Origin: Brachypodium distachyon
Taxonomy: Eukaryota > Streptophyta > Magnoliopsida > Poales > Poaceae
Length of the DNA stretch: 64,000 nucleotides
NCBI RefSeq assembly: GCF_000005505.3
Contig: NC_016133.3
Span: forward strand, 21,416,555 to 21,480,554
Direction of reading: 5' to 3'
Shown: piece by piece, positions 1 to 16,643 of the stretch
Layout of the letters: each line of letters begins with the position of its first letter
Position numbering within the stretch: position 1 is the stretch's first letter
The notes under the pieces: model-generated
Database searches by the model: none
What the model was told of the DNA's origin: nothing
Seen by the model: only the letters and a program-made list of their open reading frames with translations
Position numbers and translations under genes: made by a program

Positions 1-2037
1 CGGATGGACTATGAAAAGTTTATTCAGGCACACAGAGAAACAGATGCTGATATTACTGTTGCTGCCCTACCGATGGATGAGGAACGTGCAACTGCATTTG
101 GTCTTATGAAAATCGATGAAGAAGGGAGGATAATTGAATTCGCAGAGAAACCTAAAGGAGAACAGTTGAAAGCAATGATGGTATGCATTGTTAACTATGC
201 CTTTCTAGCTAATTTCAACATACAGTTGTCAGATATCATTTTTTTTGAAGTTAAACTGTAAGAGCTACACGATTGTAGTCCGACAGTATATAGATATATA
301 ATTTTACAAAGTGAGGCACCAAAGTGTGACCTTCGAGGATCGAACTCTGGTGGGCTGCCAGCATTTTTTTTCCTCGCTGGCTGACCACCCAAGCTATGCT
401 TGGTTCTCCAGCTATCATTTATTACACCAGTAAATTTCTATAAAATGCTGTTTTGTCTTACAGGTTGACACAACTATACTTGGCCTTGATGATGTGAGGG
501 CAAAAGAAATGCCTTATATCGCTAGCATGGGTATCTACGTTATTAGCAAACATGTAATGCTTCAGCTTCTCCGTGAACAATTTCCTGGAGCTAATGACTT
601 TGGAAGTGAGGTTATTCCTGGTGCCACAAGTACTGGAATGAGGGTATGCAAAGCTCATTGAGTTACTAGTTTGTTTTCTTTAGTTATTGCTTTTTATCAT
701 TTGAACTTACAAAATATCAAGCCATACATATATTTCTTCGACACATCGATACAATAATAATTTACCATATGAGCACGTCCATTGGCATGGATATTTGCAA
801 TATATGCTGCTTAAGAGTCGTATTGTTGTCTGCAGGTACAAGCTTACTTATATGATGGCTACTGGGAAGATATTGGTACAATTGAGGCATTCTATAATGC
901 AAATTTGGGAATTACCAAAAAGCCAATTCCGGATTTCAGGTATGCTTTCGCATTTCACCTTGCCGTGGCAGAAGATTATGAAACTGAATGCATGCAAAGT
1001 GTTAGAATTAGAGTTACCCTCTGTTCTCTTTAATGTATACCTTGAATATTGTTGCAGTTTCTATGACCGTTCTGCTCCAATTTACACACAGCCTCGACAC
1101 TTGCCTCCTTCAAAGGTTCTTGATGCTGACGTGACTGACAGTGTCATCGGCGAAGGGTGTGTTATTAAAGTAAGTAGCCTTTTGGTGGCTATCCGGAACT
1201 CTTATTGAGTACATAGTGTCTCGTCTCATCGTAACAAATTTAACAACCCCGCTGCACAAACATGTTTCCTAACCTTCTATACTCCTTTATGTGCTATGAT
1301 TTTTATATATCTTCTAAAGTATTTTTTTCATGCTGTAATAACTAATAAAAGCTCCTAAGTTCGCTCTGCCTTGCCTTTTCATCTGTGTAGAACTGCAAGA
1401 TACACCATTCAGTAGTTGGACTCCGGTCCTGCATATCTGAAGGTGCAATAATAGAGGACACATTACTCATGGGTGCTGACTACTATGAGGTAAATTAAGT
1501 ACTGGTGTTAGATGCTGCTGGTAGCGCAATGGGAGAACTAATCCATCGGTTTTATGTTGGCCAGACTGAAGCTGACAAGCAACTGCTTGCTGAAAAAGGT
1601 GGGATTCCCATTGGTATTGGAAAGAACTCACACATCAAAAGAGCAATCATTGACAAGAATGCTCGTATTGGAGACAATGTGAAGGTATTCCAAATACATA
1701 CAGAGTTATGGTTATGGCTAAGCATGTATACTTTTGTATTTTATTTTATTTTTGTGACAAATTATAATACTGGGAATGCAATTGGAAATTAAATGGTGAT
1801 CCAGATTCCATTCTCTGCGTTTTAGCCCACCACATTACAATGATTGCATATCCATTTCCAGGAAACATGATACTCCACATTGTTTTAGGATCTTTCTTAA
1901 GTTGCTCGTTGGTATTGTAGATAATCAATGTCGATAATGTTCAAGAAGCCGCAAGGGAGACAGATGGATACTTCATCAAAAGTGGCATCGTTACCGTGAT
2001 TAAGGATGCTTTGCTCCCTAGTGGAACAGTCATATGA
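1..2037 (+). CDS. AGPS: ADP-glucose pyrophosphorylase small subunit, 3' part
   Basis: Catalyses glucose-1-phosphate + ATP to ADP-glucose + PPi, the committed step of starch synthesis, as a heterotetramer with the large subunit. The gene enters from the left edge. Exons: 1-180, 464-643, 836-939, 1058-1169, 1391-1489, 1565-1684 and 1921-2037 (TGA 2035-2037). All introns are GT-AG and the frame is open, giving about 303 C-terminal residues. Visible are the sugar-phosphate loop FAEKPKG, the [16 protein letters not shown] segment, a left-handed beta-helix region beginning near VTDSVIGEG, and the C-terminal [16 protein letters not shown], which is small-subunit type. In barley and rice the orthologous gene makes plastidial and cytosolic forms by alternative first exons; those would lie left of the window. 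The start is missing, so targeting cannot be judged. Confidence 0.95.
280..425 (-). mobile_element. tRNA-derived SINE in an AGPS intron
   Basis: Read on the minus strand, this stretch carries an A-box-like run (tagcttgggtggtcagc, near 385-400) and a B-box match (gttcgatcc, near 335-345) at pol III promoter spacing. This is typical of tRNA-derived grass SINEs. It lies antisense in the 181-463 intron. The borders are approximate and I could not fix a target duplication. Confidence 0.55.
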
Positions 2038-2530
2038 AGTAAGTTTTCTTCTCCTAAACTACGTTGAATAAAAAAGCCTTGCTTCAGAAAATAGGAACAT
2101 ATAGTAAATCATATAGGCCAGATGCAGCAAATTAGCTGGAACTTGGAAGCCATAAACTTAATACACTTGACATTCACTTGGATTGTAACACACATTTCCT
2201 TGTTAGTTGACTCTGTTCGGGTTGCCCTGCAGGATGATGCGCAGTATGTAACCGGGCACTGGGTTAGCTGGAATCAACCGATGAGCTCGCGAGGAGACCA
2301 TAAGAGCAATAAAAAGGAGTGCCATGCAAGGCACCTTCCCCTCCTTTTTTTTCTCCTTTGATGTATTAGGATCTGTAATGTACAAGTAACTTCCCTTCAG
2401 ATGTTGTGGAAATCGGAAATACCTGCTTAAATTTTGGATGTTTCGATGTGGAACAAAAGGCGTAAACAACTTGCTATGCCGCTGTTTTTCTAGAGGATAT
2501 GTTATGCGGTTTTTGTTCGTCAACACCTAA
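2038..2530 (+). other. AGPS 3' untranslated region with probable UTR intron
   Basis: A strong donor (gtaagt) begins at 2039, two bases after the stop codon. A pyrimidine-rich acceptor ends in cag at 2232. This suggests a 193-bp intron in the 3' UTR, followed by UTR sequence to about 2530. The polyadenylation site was not fixed. Confidence 0.5.
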
Positions 2531-3089
2531 ATTTAGATCACCTAAGAAAGGTGAGCATTAAGGTCAGTATACGAAAAGTACATGGAAGAAAGCTGTTAGA
2601 TCTGCGAACAAAATTATAATAAGCACCTCATGAAGGTTGCAGTCATTTTTGTTAAGTGCTACAGTGAAGAAAAATCGGAACAATTCAAAGATGTGCTCAG
2701 AAACTTAGAGGTGCATTGATACAGACGCATGAAAACTTTACTTCACAATGAATACATATGTGGTGTTCAAAGAAATTCATGCTCCAGAGCACTTACACAC
2801 ACATGTAAACAGCTCGAGACATTTTTCTTCTTTTTAATGCGCAGGCCTCAAGATTGGCTGGAAAAGGGAACATAAATCAGGATTATTCCTAGCAAAATAT
2901 GGTTTAGCAAAAGTAAACTCTAAACATGAAGAAACATGGTGAAAACAGAGTGAATTTACCATTAATCACTCAGCTAGAAGCCTAGAAGTAGAAGCAGTAG
3001 CCCTCAAATTCCAACAACCTTTTCTAGCTTCCGTTTTACCAATCTCTCCTCTTTTTTTACACTCAAAAACAATAAAACCTATGAAGTAC
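2531..3089. other. intergenic, no gene seen
   Basis: AT-rich sequence between AGPS and the first MITE. I see no credible exon or element terminus. Confidence 0.5.
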
Positions 3090-3326
3090 TACCTACATTC
3101 CTTAAATTAGGGCGTATATTGTTTTCTTTGACCGAGCCTTTGATCAACGATTACTCCATCCTCGTGTCACTATGTGATACAAATCATAACCATAACCGAG
3201 TACTTCTGAATACGAATGTAATGATATCAATTTTATTCACAAAAATATATATTAATAGACTAATTCTTGATCAAAAGCTTGTTCAAAGGAAACAATATAC
3301 GCCTAATTTAAGGAATGGAGGGAGTA
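3090..3326. mobile_element. Stowaway-like MITE, about 237 bp
   Basis: TA-flanked. The left end (cctacattccttaaattagggcgtatattg) pairs with the right end (caatatacgcctaatttaaggaatggaggg). It is longer than most Stowaway copies here and has no coding capacity. Confidence 0.7.
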
Positions 3327-3329
3327 TGT

Positions 3330-3910
3330 GACAAAATGATGAAAACAGAAAAACTTTTTTATAAAAAAGAACATGGTTGAATTAATGAGATGGCATGGTT
3401 TGAATTGATAAATTAATGCAAATATATAAATAAATACATGATGACTTGAAAAAAGACATGCATGACTTGATGAGGTGTCATTGTTTGTGTGCCAATGTGG
3501 TGGGCCTGCTTGCATGTTGAAAGAAATAGGTAGTTGGGGGATTAAAAACAAATAATAAAACCTAAGAAGTATGTGAAAAAACCCTCTGATCCAAATTGAT
3601 TTATCACAGCTTTGACTAGATACACATGTACCTACACACCGAAACACGTCTAGATACATGTGTATTTAGACAAAGCTGCAGCAATTAATTTGGATCGGAG
3701 TTATAAAATAGAAAAAAGTCCAGGAAAAAAAAGACATGATTGAATTGATGAGATGGTAGGGTTTGAATTGATAGATTAATGAAAAAATATAAATGAATAT
3801 ATACATACATGGCTTGAAAAAAAGATATGCATGACTTGATGAGGTAGCTTACCACGACAATGTCATGGGCCTGCTAAGATGGCATATTTGCATGTTCAGA
3901 AAAATAGGTA
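3330..3910. repeat. diverged direct duplication around a MITE
   Basis: Roughly 190 bp at 3345-3535 (atggttgaattaatgagatgg to the aaataggtagt motif) recurs in diverged form at 3725-3910. The copies sit on either side of the MITE at 3583-3700. Both contain the tgcatgacttgatgaggt motif and a gggcctgct motif. Nothing in it is coding. Confidence 0.6.
3583..3700. mobile_element. short inverted-repeat MITE
   Basis: The left end ctctgatccaaattga is the near reverse complement of the right end caattaatttggatcggag. The arms run about 35 bp through the agctttga/caaagct motif. The Stowaway type is likely from the terminal motif, but the target dinucleotide is unclear. Confidence 0.55.
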
Positions 3911-5490
3911 GTACAAATAGGCCATTAACCGAGTTTTTGGGTCCACCGAGTTGGCTGCTTGGTTAATGGCACTCACATAAGGTAGACGCTAGCTCCTGGG
4001 GTGAAGCACGAAAGAATTACACTTTTGCTAAATGTCAGCTAGCCGGTTTGTCATTCATATGACAGGAAACTAATTATCAACAAAAAAAAATCTGTAAAAA
4101 GATCAGCTAGCTGATAATTGTTCCTTCCCATTTTCGCTTTTGCTATATTTTTCTGTTAAAATTGACCGACTTATAGAAATGCGAAAGATATTTTTTTTTT
4201 AGGGAAAAGACAGTAGATCAAAAGATCTACTGCCATAAATTAAAAGTAAAATGTATGTACAAAGGCAATAGCCTCAAAGAAGCTATCTAAAAGTTGAGAT
4301 CCAATTCTCAAAATTTACATATTTCTTTCTCTTAGATTTATGAAAGACAAGATTAAGTTCCTCCTTGAAAAGCCTTCTGCATCGATAGAAGCTAGGAATT
4401 ATATTGTTGAAGACGAAGTCATTTCAGGTTTTCCAGATACTCCATGTGCACAGGACCATAATTTCAACATGGAAAGGGATCCTGAGTTATTCTTCGAGAC
4501 GAATCACATTAGCATGCACATTGTGCTTGGCAGAGAAAGTAGGGCAGATGTATTCCCAGCAAGTCTTGGCAAATTTGCAGGGAAAGAAAAGATGATATCT
4601 GGTTTTTCAGCACATTATCATCACACGTGATGCAGTTATGGGAACATGGAATTGACTCTTTTGTAGCATGCCTCTAGTGTTGAGTCTATCAATGAGCAGG
4701 AGGCAGAAGAAAAATTTGTGCATCAGCTGAGCAGCTTTCCCACATCCATTTAATGGAGTTTGGAATGTCAAGGTGGTTGATCTGAGCTTGATATACTTGA
4801 GTAGGTATGAACACCTCTTTGTTCCATATATATGACCAAACATCTTTGATCTGGGTAGGGGTTGAGTTAGTGGCAAAAGCTCTTGCATCAAGTGAAAGAG
4901 ACAGTCAAATCCTCAGTACGAAAGACCCTCTGGGATGAAACATTCTGGTCGTTGACAAATGAAAAGAGCTGTGGCCATTGAGTGTCAAGTGAACTAGTGG
5001 ATACCCCGCGCGTTGCGTTGGATGCTATAGTAAAATCATTCATGATATTTATTTGATGCACTTGGCATGACCGTGTGAAAGAGACCCACAGAATACCGAT
5101 GCAAAATGGACAAACAGATGCAATGCACAGCTAAATTTTTTAAGAACAATCCAATGTACAACTCTTAGATGTTCCAGCTGCACTTTTTTTTCAAATAAAT
5201 AAATTATAAACTAAACTATCATTCAAACCTAATGCCAGTGTCGATCCACATCAAAATGGTATCCATCTTGACTTCCAAGAGCAAACAATAATGTACTAAA
5301 AAAATGGAACCACTTTTATTTTACTACTGCCGGAACAGTAACCATCGGTTGGCTTTTCATATTCTTTGCATAATTATTTAGTGCTCGTGTTATTTCTCAG
5401 AGAATAATGCATTTGAAAAATCATCAGGGATGAGGAAAATGGAAGCCAAGCTTGCAAATATTTAATGCATGTTTGTGGGGATGAACTTTA
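3911..5490. other. intergenic; one unassigned short ORF
   Basis: The only ORF of note is 4340-4630 (plus, 96 codons, starting MKDKIKFLLEKPSAS). It follows a splice-acceptor-like tctcttag and could be a stranded exon of a captured gene. I do not recognise it. The remainder is AT-rich. At 4990-5020 there is a ccccgcgcgttgcg motif often seen at grass DNA-transposon ends, but no matching partner end was found. Confidence 0.35.
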
Positions 5491-5574
5491 TACCCTCCGT
5501 CCCAAAATAAGTGATGTGAATCTGTATAGATTCTTATACAAATCGACGTCACTTATTTTTGGATGGAGGGTGTA
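5491..5574. mobile_element. Stowaway MITE, 84 bp
   Basis: TA-flanked, with near-perfect arms: ccctccgtcccaaaataagt on the left, and on the right acttatttttggatggaggg. Confidence 0.75.
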
Positions 5575-6983
5575 GATATTATAGATTCCGGCGCGTTGCC
5601 GTGGAAAACTATTTACACACTAAATATATATAGTTAAAGTTACTGACCCATGTTTTCAAAAGCCAAAACCTATGTTTTTTAATGATCCAAAGAACCTAAG
5701 CGAAACAGGTTTATTATCTCGGTTTTTCTTATCTCGGTTAACCATAAAGATCAACAAACCGAGTCAAAATGAGTAGCAAAAAAAAAAGGTCCAGCTAGCC
5801 CAGCCCACTACGCTCGTGGCCTCTCTCATGATCTCATCCCGTTTCCTCGTTTCTATCGACAGAAATCGAGCTCTCGCATATCTCCTAGGAATCTCTCTCC
5901 CCAAGTCCCGCAGTCGCTTCCAAAAGAAAAGAGAAAAATCCCACAAGCTCTACCTAAATCCAGATCACCGCCACCTCCTTTGCTTCTCCATGACTCCGCC
6001 TCGGCGGGCTTCCGGCGGCCGACGGTCTCCTCTTGGGCGTCCTGCTCCCCCCGTCTTCTTCAAGGAGTGACGGTCGACGACCGCCTCTTCAGACTGCCGA
6101 GCGTCCTGCGTCGTGGCCTCCTCTTCTTCCTTCCCGCAAGGGCCTGCACGTCGTCGGTGCGGGCAGCAGCGCGTCTGGGCGGAGAGGCCGGAGGAGCCGT
6201 ACGGGGTCCAGCGCGCCGACCTCGCGATCTCGCGCTCGCTCCGGAACGCCTCCGTCCACCGCCGACCGTTGCGCCTTCTCATCGTCGGCCCTCTTCCGGG
6301 TGAAGTCGAGGATGCAACGTCGAGCTCCTTCTTTTAAAGGGGCAAGTTGGCTGCTCAACTACTTGATTCCTGGAATTCCTCCTTCGGTTTCATGAGCATT
6401 AATGTGTAGTGGAGGGAGATGAATGGGGCTTAGGAAGTGGATGGGTTATGTGCGTTAATTTCTGTTGATGTTTCAGAATCTGAACGTGTGTTAATTGGTG
6501 CTACCCGGCGCTATTTGTTCAGAGAAATTATCTAGCGGGGATGCAGAAGGAGACGACGTGAATTAACTGCACTCAGTAGGCTTCAACTTTATAGAGTTTA
6601 TAGATTGCCTTCCGTATTGTCTTTCCAGAAGAGCACAGTGTCTCCCGGTTCTGACTAAAAATAGCCAGCTGTTTGAAGTTTTCAAGAAATTTTAAAATGT
6701 CATTCCATCAGAATGAAGCGTTGACTCGGCAAGAGGGTGGTAGACCTGCTAAATAATGCTAACCCCGATCTAGTTGACCCAGTGAATGTCATGTTTGTTA
6801 TAGAACTTGTGCAAGTTTTGTAGAAGAAGCGTTTTCTTCTGAAAATTCAGGTTCTAACTCCCAATCCACCCTCTTTGTTAGGTCTACGAACCATTTCCCA
6901 TGCTATCAAGGGAGGGTTTTATTGGTACCTCCATATGAGAGCACATTTAAGAAGCAAGTAAGCCTGTTTTCAAGAGAATATCT
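5575..6983. other. intergenic with a GC-rich block at 5960-6320
   Basis: The GC-rich block produces overlapping ORFs of 75-120 codons on both strands. None has recognisable protein composition beyond GC-driven Arg, Ala, Ser and Pro. It could be a captured first exon or CpG-rich promoter DNA from a transposon. No gene is called. Confidence 0.4.
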
Positions 6984-7397
6984 GGTGCTTCCAACCCCTT
7001 AGGTGCTACCTTGCTATCAACGCATGGTAGCATTCTTAAAAAGTTTTTAAAAATTTCAAAACAAATTGAGTGTGTTCATAATAAGGTGTGTGTATCACCT
7101 TGTAAAGTTTCAAACCCAAATTCATTATATGCATATAGAAAAAAAAAGAGAAATGCAATCATGAATAGTCTCAAGATTTTTGTCTTTTGTGTTTTTGTGT
7201 TTTTGCGACCTATTCACATCAGGATTTGTCCTTTTTGTTTCTCCACGCATATAATGAATTTGGGTTTGAAATTTTGCAAGGCGATGGACACATATCTTAT
7301 GACCACACTAAATTTAATTCGAATTTTTTGAAAACTTTTTAGGAGCGGTACCATGCGTTGGTAGCACGATATCACCTAAAAGGGTTGGAAGCAGTGG
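6984..7397. mobile_element. long-arm MITE, about 414 bp
   Basis: The termini pair over 60-70 bp: tggtgcttccaacc near 6984 with ggttggaagcagtgg near 7385, and caacgcatggtagc at 7019 with ccatgcgttgg at 7352. An inner pair (attcattatatgcat and atgcatataatgaat type) shows that the whole element is close to palindromic. Superfamily not assigned. Confidence 0.7.
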
Positions 7398-8322
7398 CAT
7401 AAAATCTTTGATTTTCGGCTTGGTAAGCCCCAAGCAAAAGATTTAGACAGTAGACTTCCTTCTTTCCATAAGTTGGTCTATTTAGTTTCGTTAAAACAAG
7501 ACTTTGAACAATAATAACTTTATTAGTGTATTTATATGAGAGGAAACTAATTATCAACAAAAAATTTAATAACGAATCTATTGATATAAATTTCATGTCT
7601 TAAAAATCACATCCTAATAAAATAACTCCCGGTCTACTCCTTGTTTTAGCGAAAACAACTACACTCCGTATTGAGAATAAGGGAGTCTTTTGGTTAGCGG
7701 AAGTTTTCGGGTCGTGCAAATTGGAGCTCAATCCAAACACAATACTCCAGTTTGAAACCACCCCCACGGCTTGAGTTCCCCTGTTTCGCACGGCACACCC
7801 CCGGCTCATATAGCTCTCGCTCCCGCGTCAAGTTTCCGGCAGCCGCCGCCGCGCGCGTGGCCACTAGGCTTCGGGCCGTCGCCGCCCACCCCAGTTGTCA
7901 CCGCCATCTCGCCACCCGCTTTCTTTTCCCCTTCCTCTTCTTCCTTGCTCCCTCACATCCCCTCGCGGCCTCGCCAGGTTTCCGGCAGCCATCGCCACGC
8001 GCGTGCCCGGACTGGACGGAGCTTCCGCTGGACGCTCCACTGCGCGCGGCGTGCCCAGCTCTGGTGCCGCATGGACATTCGCTGCCGTCCGCTGCAGCGC
8101 GGAGCAGCGCGAGGCGTTCTGGCCAAACACGACCCCGCCACGTCCAATCGCCAGGTCTGTCCATGATGAGATGACACTTATTCTTTTTTGCGTCCCTAAT
8201 TTTAGTTTTGATTCTTTTCTCTTTTTTGGAGTGTGAGGATTAGACATGTTCTTGAGATATTTTTGGGGAAATTGCTGAATCAGCGGTAGAAAAGAGATAA
8301 TTGGTTGCCAATTTAATAGTTA
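7398..8322. other. intergenic with a GC-rich block at 7740-8170
   Basis: Contains two diverged copies of a tttccggcagcc...cgcgcgtg motif (near 7830 and 7980). ORFs of up to 140 codons occur on both strands, which is expected from the GC content. No domain is recognised. It may be a relic first exon. Confidence 0.4.
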
Positions 8323-8411
8323 ATGCTCGCTCCGATCTTAAATTGTTGTCGTTGTTTTAGTACAACTTGAACTAAAACAACAACAAGAATTTAGGATCGG
8401 AGGGAGGAGTA
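8323..8411. mobile_element. Stowaway-like MITE, 89 bp
   Basis: The arms ctccgatcttaaattgttgt and acaagaatttaggatcggag fold over a short centre. It is followed by a tag/tagt microsatellite. Confidence 0.65.
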
Positions 8412-9400
8412 GTAGTAGTAGTATGAACAGAACGAATTGAATTCTCAAGCGGAAACCCCATCCATCTACACGTCTTAACCAGTGTGCGAAAGCAAATTTT
8501 CTGTTCTTCCTTGCATCTGAAGAACTGGGAGAGTTCTGCATATGATTCTAATAGCTAGGGCGTTTTTTTATAAGCCACAATTAAATGGATCACATCACGT
8601 TCCAAGCGTGCTAAGTTGTTGTCTACACAATTCATCAAGTATGATGATAATTCATTGGTAGGGATAGTAGAAATAGCTCCCTAATATGCTTATATATGTA
8701 AACTAGTGGTAAAATCCATCCTATTCAGGCTGACTCCTCTTAGCTTAGCTTAGCATTTATCTACGCTCTGGGGCTTACTTGTCTTCAGATAGTAATTCTA
8801 TGCACCTGGCAGAGCTGTGTGCTCTAGAAATTATGCTTTTACCAGCTTATAGATTCTATGGCAATGATATTAGGGCAGTTAAACATAATATCTGCAACTG
8901 TGCAAGACAAAGGAACACACTTATCTGATTGAAAGGCTTTCGATTGATTACAAGCATTACTATGTAAAACAATGGGAATGGACAAATTGTTAGTTCTAAT
9001 CAATGTTACTGTCGAAATCCTATGATCTCATTTTCTAGACAATATATTAGGACCATTGGATGGATGTTTCTCTTCCTAAAGTGAAATAGAATAATAGAAG
9101 GGAAATATCTACTCATAAGTGCTGAAAAGATGAACTTTGAGAAATCATGGATGTCAACTATATGAATCTGAGATTTTCTTTTGTTGCAAACTCGCAAAGT
9201 GCCAACTTAGAAAAAAAAAGTATGTCGTATTATAAAATTTGGACTTTCAGAAAACTATAACAATATTTTTGAATCAATTATTTATGGTGCCCCATGTGTT
9301 TGTATTTGTGTCTCTTCTATTGCACTGATTTCTTTTTTGTTACCCCGCACAATGGAGTTCATCGACAATTCTACTAGGAGAGTCGTTAGTTGTTGTCTAA
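8412..9400. other. intergenic, no gene seen
   Basis: AT-rich. I see no exon, repeat terminus or RNA gene that I can support. Confidence 0.4.
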
Positions 9401-11186
9401 ACACCATGTCAATATCCGCTTGCATAATATGGTAGAGTTAGCCTCATAGTTGTACAAGTAGGAATCTTTGTGTGGTTGAAATTAGTGTGGATGGCATGCC
9501 TATGTGTACTGTTTTGATAACCCGTCGCGTGTCCATAACTTCATGTTCAGCAGCGCACAGAGTTGCATGACTTGATGCAATTGAAAAAACCATTTATTCT
9601 TATTCATATTCAATACCCAATCTACGATGTATAGTGATGTGTATCATACCCATCTTGTTGTTGTGGTGCATTTTGTACAATTTTGAGTCCAACTATTGGA
9701 CTTATAAGAGGTTGTAAAGATCATTACAAATACTAATGTGTGTACCTCTCTAGCTTCACAACCATGCTTATCTAAAACAACACAGACTGCCTTCGCGTCA
9801 TTCCAGTGTTTCATCAGGGGTTTGTCATGCTCACTATAGTTTATGGTTCTATCTAGTATGTCCACTAAAAGCACCTCCCAAAACTGAAGCTACAACATGT
9901 AAATATTGGCAAGTAAGTGTAGTGTACATAGCTACATGTTTACAACCATGTGAACAAGTGTCGCCCAACCTGGAGTAATTGGAGGTTTCCCTGGACCTTT
10001 AAGTTTCTTTGAGAGAATGCTCCTTCAGTATCTTTTTACGCCATATTGTACCGTTGTATGGCATGGATCAAATGATCACATGTAAGCTTTGCAAAATTTG
10101 CCTTATTGTTTTCTTTGTTGTCAACAATTCTCAAATATTCTGAGGAGACATAGTGACATAAAGCTGCATTGTTGGGCACAACAGACAACCAATTGTGTAC
10201 AAAACAAAAGACCCAAGAGCATCATTATTGTTTACAATGTTTTGACGCTTTGGAGGCTCATCTACTAACATGCAGAACAAATATGTTATCCACGAACCTC
10301 CGAAAGCAAAATTGAGAAGCATGTTTGAAGATAAAGGTTTTCCAAGAGTTACTTTTGAAGTGTTGTGTTCACAACAATGATGCCTAGGTCTTTTGTTCTG
10401 TATAAAATTGGCTGTCTGTTGTGCCCAACAACGCAGCAATATGTCTTCTAAGAATATTTGAGAATTGTTTGCAGCAAAGGAACCAATAAAGAACAAACTT
10501 CGCAAAACTTACACGTGATCATTTGATCCATGCCATACAACAATACAATATGGTGTAAAATGATACCGTGGAACATTTTTTTCAAGGGAACATAAACTTC
10601 CAGGGCAACCTCCTACTTCTTCAGGTTGGATGACACTGGTTCGCATGGTTTTAGACTTGTAGCTATGTACATTCTACCGTCTTGCCAATATTTACATGTT
10701 GCAGCTTTAGTTTTGAGAGAAGTTTCGAGTGGACAGACTAGATAGAACCATAGACTACAGTCGGCACGAGTAACCCCTCGTCCAACATTGGAATGAAGGC
10801 GAACAAAGTCTGTGTTGTTTTAGGTAAGCATGGTCGTGAAGCTAAAGAGATACACACATTTGTATTGTAATGTCCTTTACTACATTGTCCCTCTTATAAT
10901 GTCAATAATTGGACACTCGAAGTTGTACAAAGTGCACCACAACAACGAGATGGGTATGATACACATCACTATACGTCGTGGATTGGTATTTGGAATATGA
11001 ATAACGATACGAGCTATTTTTCAATCGCAGCAAGTCATGCGAGCTCTCTCTATCTGGAGCTATGGACAGGTGACGGGTTATCAAAGCATTACACACAACT
11101 CTGCCATCCACATGAAGATTAATTCCTATTTGTATGACTATGAGACTAACTCTACCATATTATGTAGTTCGATATTAACATGTTCA
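9401..11186. repeat. long inverted repeat with about 0.8-kb arms
   Basis: The left arm 9401-10240 is a diverged reverse complement of the right arm 10361-11186, with about 120 bp between them. Anchor pairs: ataatatggtagagttag (near 9426) with ctaactctaccatattat (near 11149); gatgtgtatcatacccat (near 9636) with atgggtatgatacacatc (near 10950); aatattcttagaagacat type at the inner end. Identity by eye is about 75-80 percent with small indels. Short ORFs in both arms (for example 9644-9874 minus) echo one another, so the arms may be an inverted duplication of a degenerate transposon. I could not name the family. Confidence 0.8.
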
Positions 11187-12106
11187 GATTCTAACTACTG
11201 GCTCTACGGCGGTGGTCAGAACCCTAGACCTAGTGGCGGTTGCTCTGGAAATAAGACGAAGGAGAACGACATGGGACGGCAGCTCAGTGAGTGTTATGTG
11301 TAGGTCTGCCATGCGGCCCGTGCAGGAACAGGGATGGGCTCAAAAAATTATTATATTCCCACACTACCCTTCATGCTGTTCTACCCGACCCATCAGTGCA
11401 CATATAGTGTTTCCTTGATTACAGTAGTATACTGCGGCGTGCCAATGTGGACCTTTGGATTTTCACAAATGGATGGCCTGTATTCAATACAGGGTACCAT
11501 AGAACAGCTCGGAGATGAAGCAAGATACTACCGCCATCTTTGAGGTGGTTGCGATTGAGGCGGAGAAGAAGGCAGATGTTATGAAGGAGAAGGCAGCTGA
11601 GGCAAAGCTGAAGATGGAGAAAGCGAACAAGACGATGGTGTTGATGGTAGAGAGCAATCAAGTGCTAGCTGACCCCGAGCAGCCACTCTCCGTTAATAGT
11701 GTTTGGCAAGCTATTAATCTAAGAACAAGTTTTAACTACTACTCCCTATGTTCCTTTTTATAAGATGTTCTAGCTCCCAAGTCAACTTCTTAAAGTCTGA
11801 CCAAATTTATAGAAAAATCTATCAACACAACATCTACAACTCGTTCTGGCTCATTCAAACTGTATCCGATTACTCATCACAAACATATCCAGTCACACAA
11901 GGTTTGGCACAAATCCTGCAGTAAGTACTGCCCAGGATTAACTGGTATTGCATTGTTTATTGACATAAACTGCAGAGCTTTCACATGCCTGTCCTTCAGA
12001 AAAGGAACAGAAAGGAAAACAGAATAGATCAAGAATCCTGCCTCCTGTACTCTTAACAAAACTGGGCTCATTCATCCTACAACAATTCCGACGCAGTGCT
12101 TCACAC
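11187..12106. other. intergenic with a charged ORF fragment and a truncated MITE
   Basis: The ORF at 11515-11763 (plus) reads a lysine-, glutamate- and alanine-rich helix-forming segment (AEKKADVMKEKAAEAKLKME). It looks like a stray coiled-coil exon, possibly transposon-borne. From 11740 to about 11850 lies the left half of the same Stowaway-type MITE that is complete at 56836-57092. Confidence 0.45.

Positions 12107-16643
<4,537 letters not shown>

Noticed and set aside
5960..6320. GC-rich ORFs as a gene
   Set aside because: ORFs on both strands with biased composition, no start or splice support and no recognisable domain.
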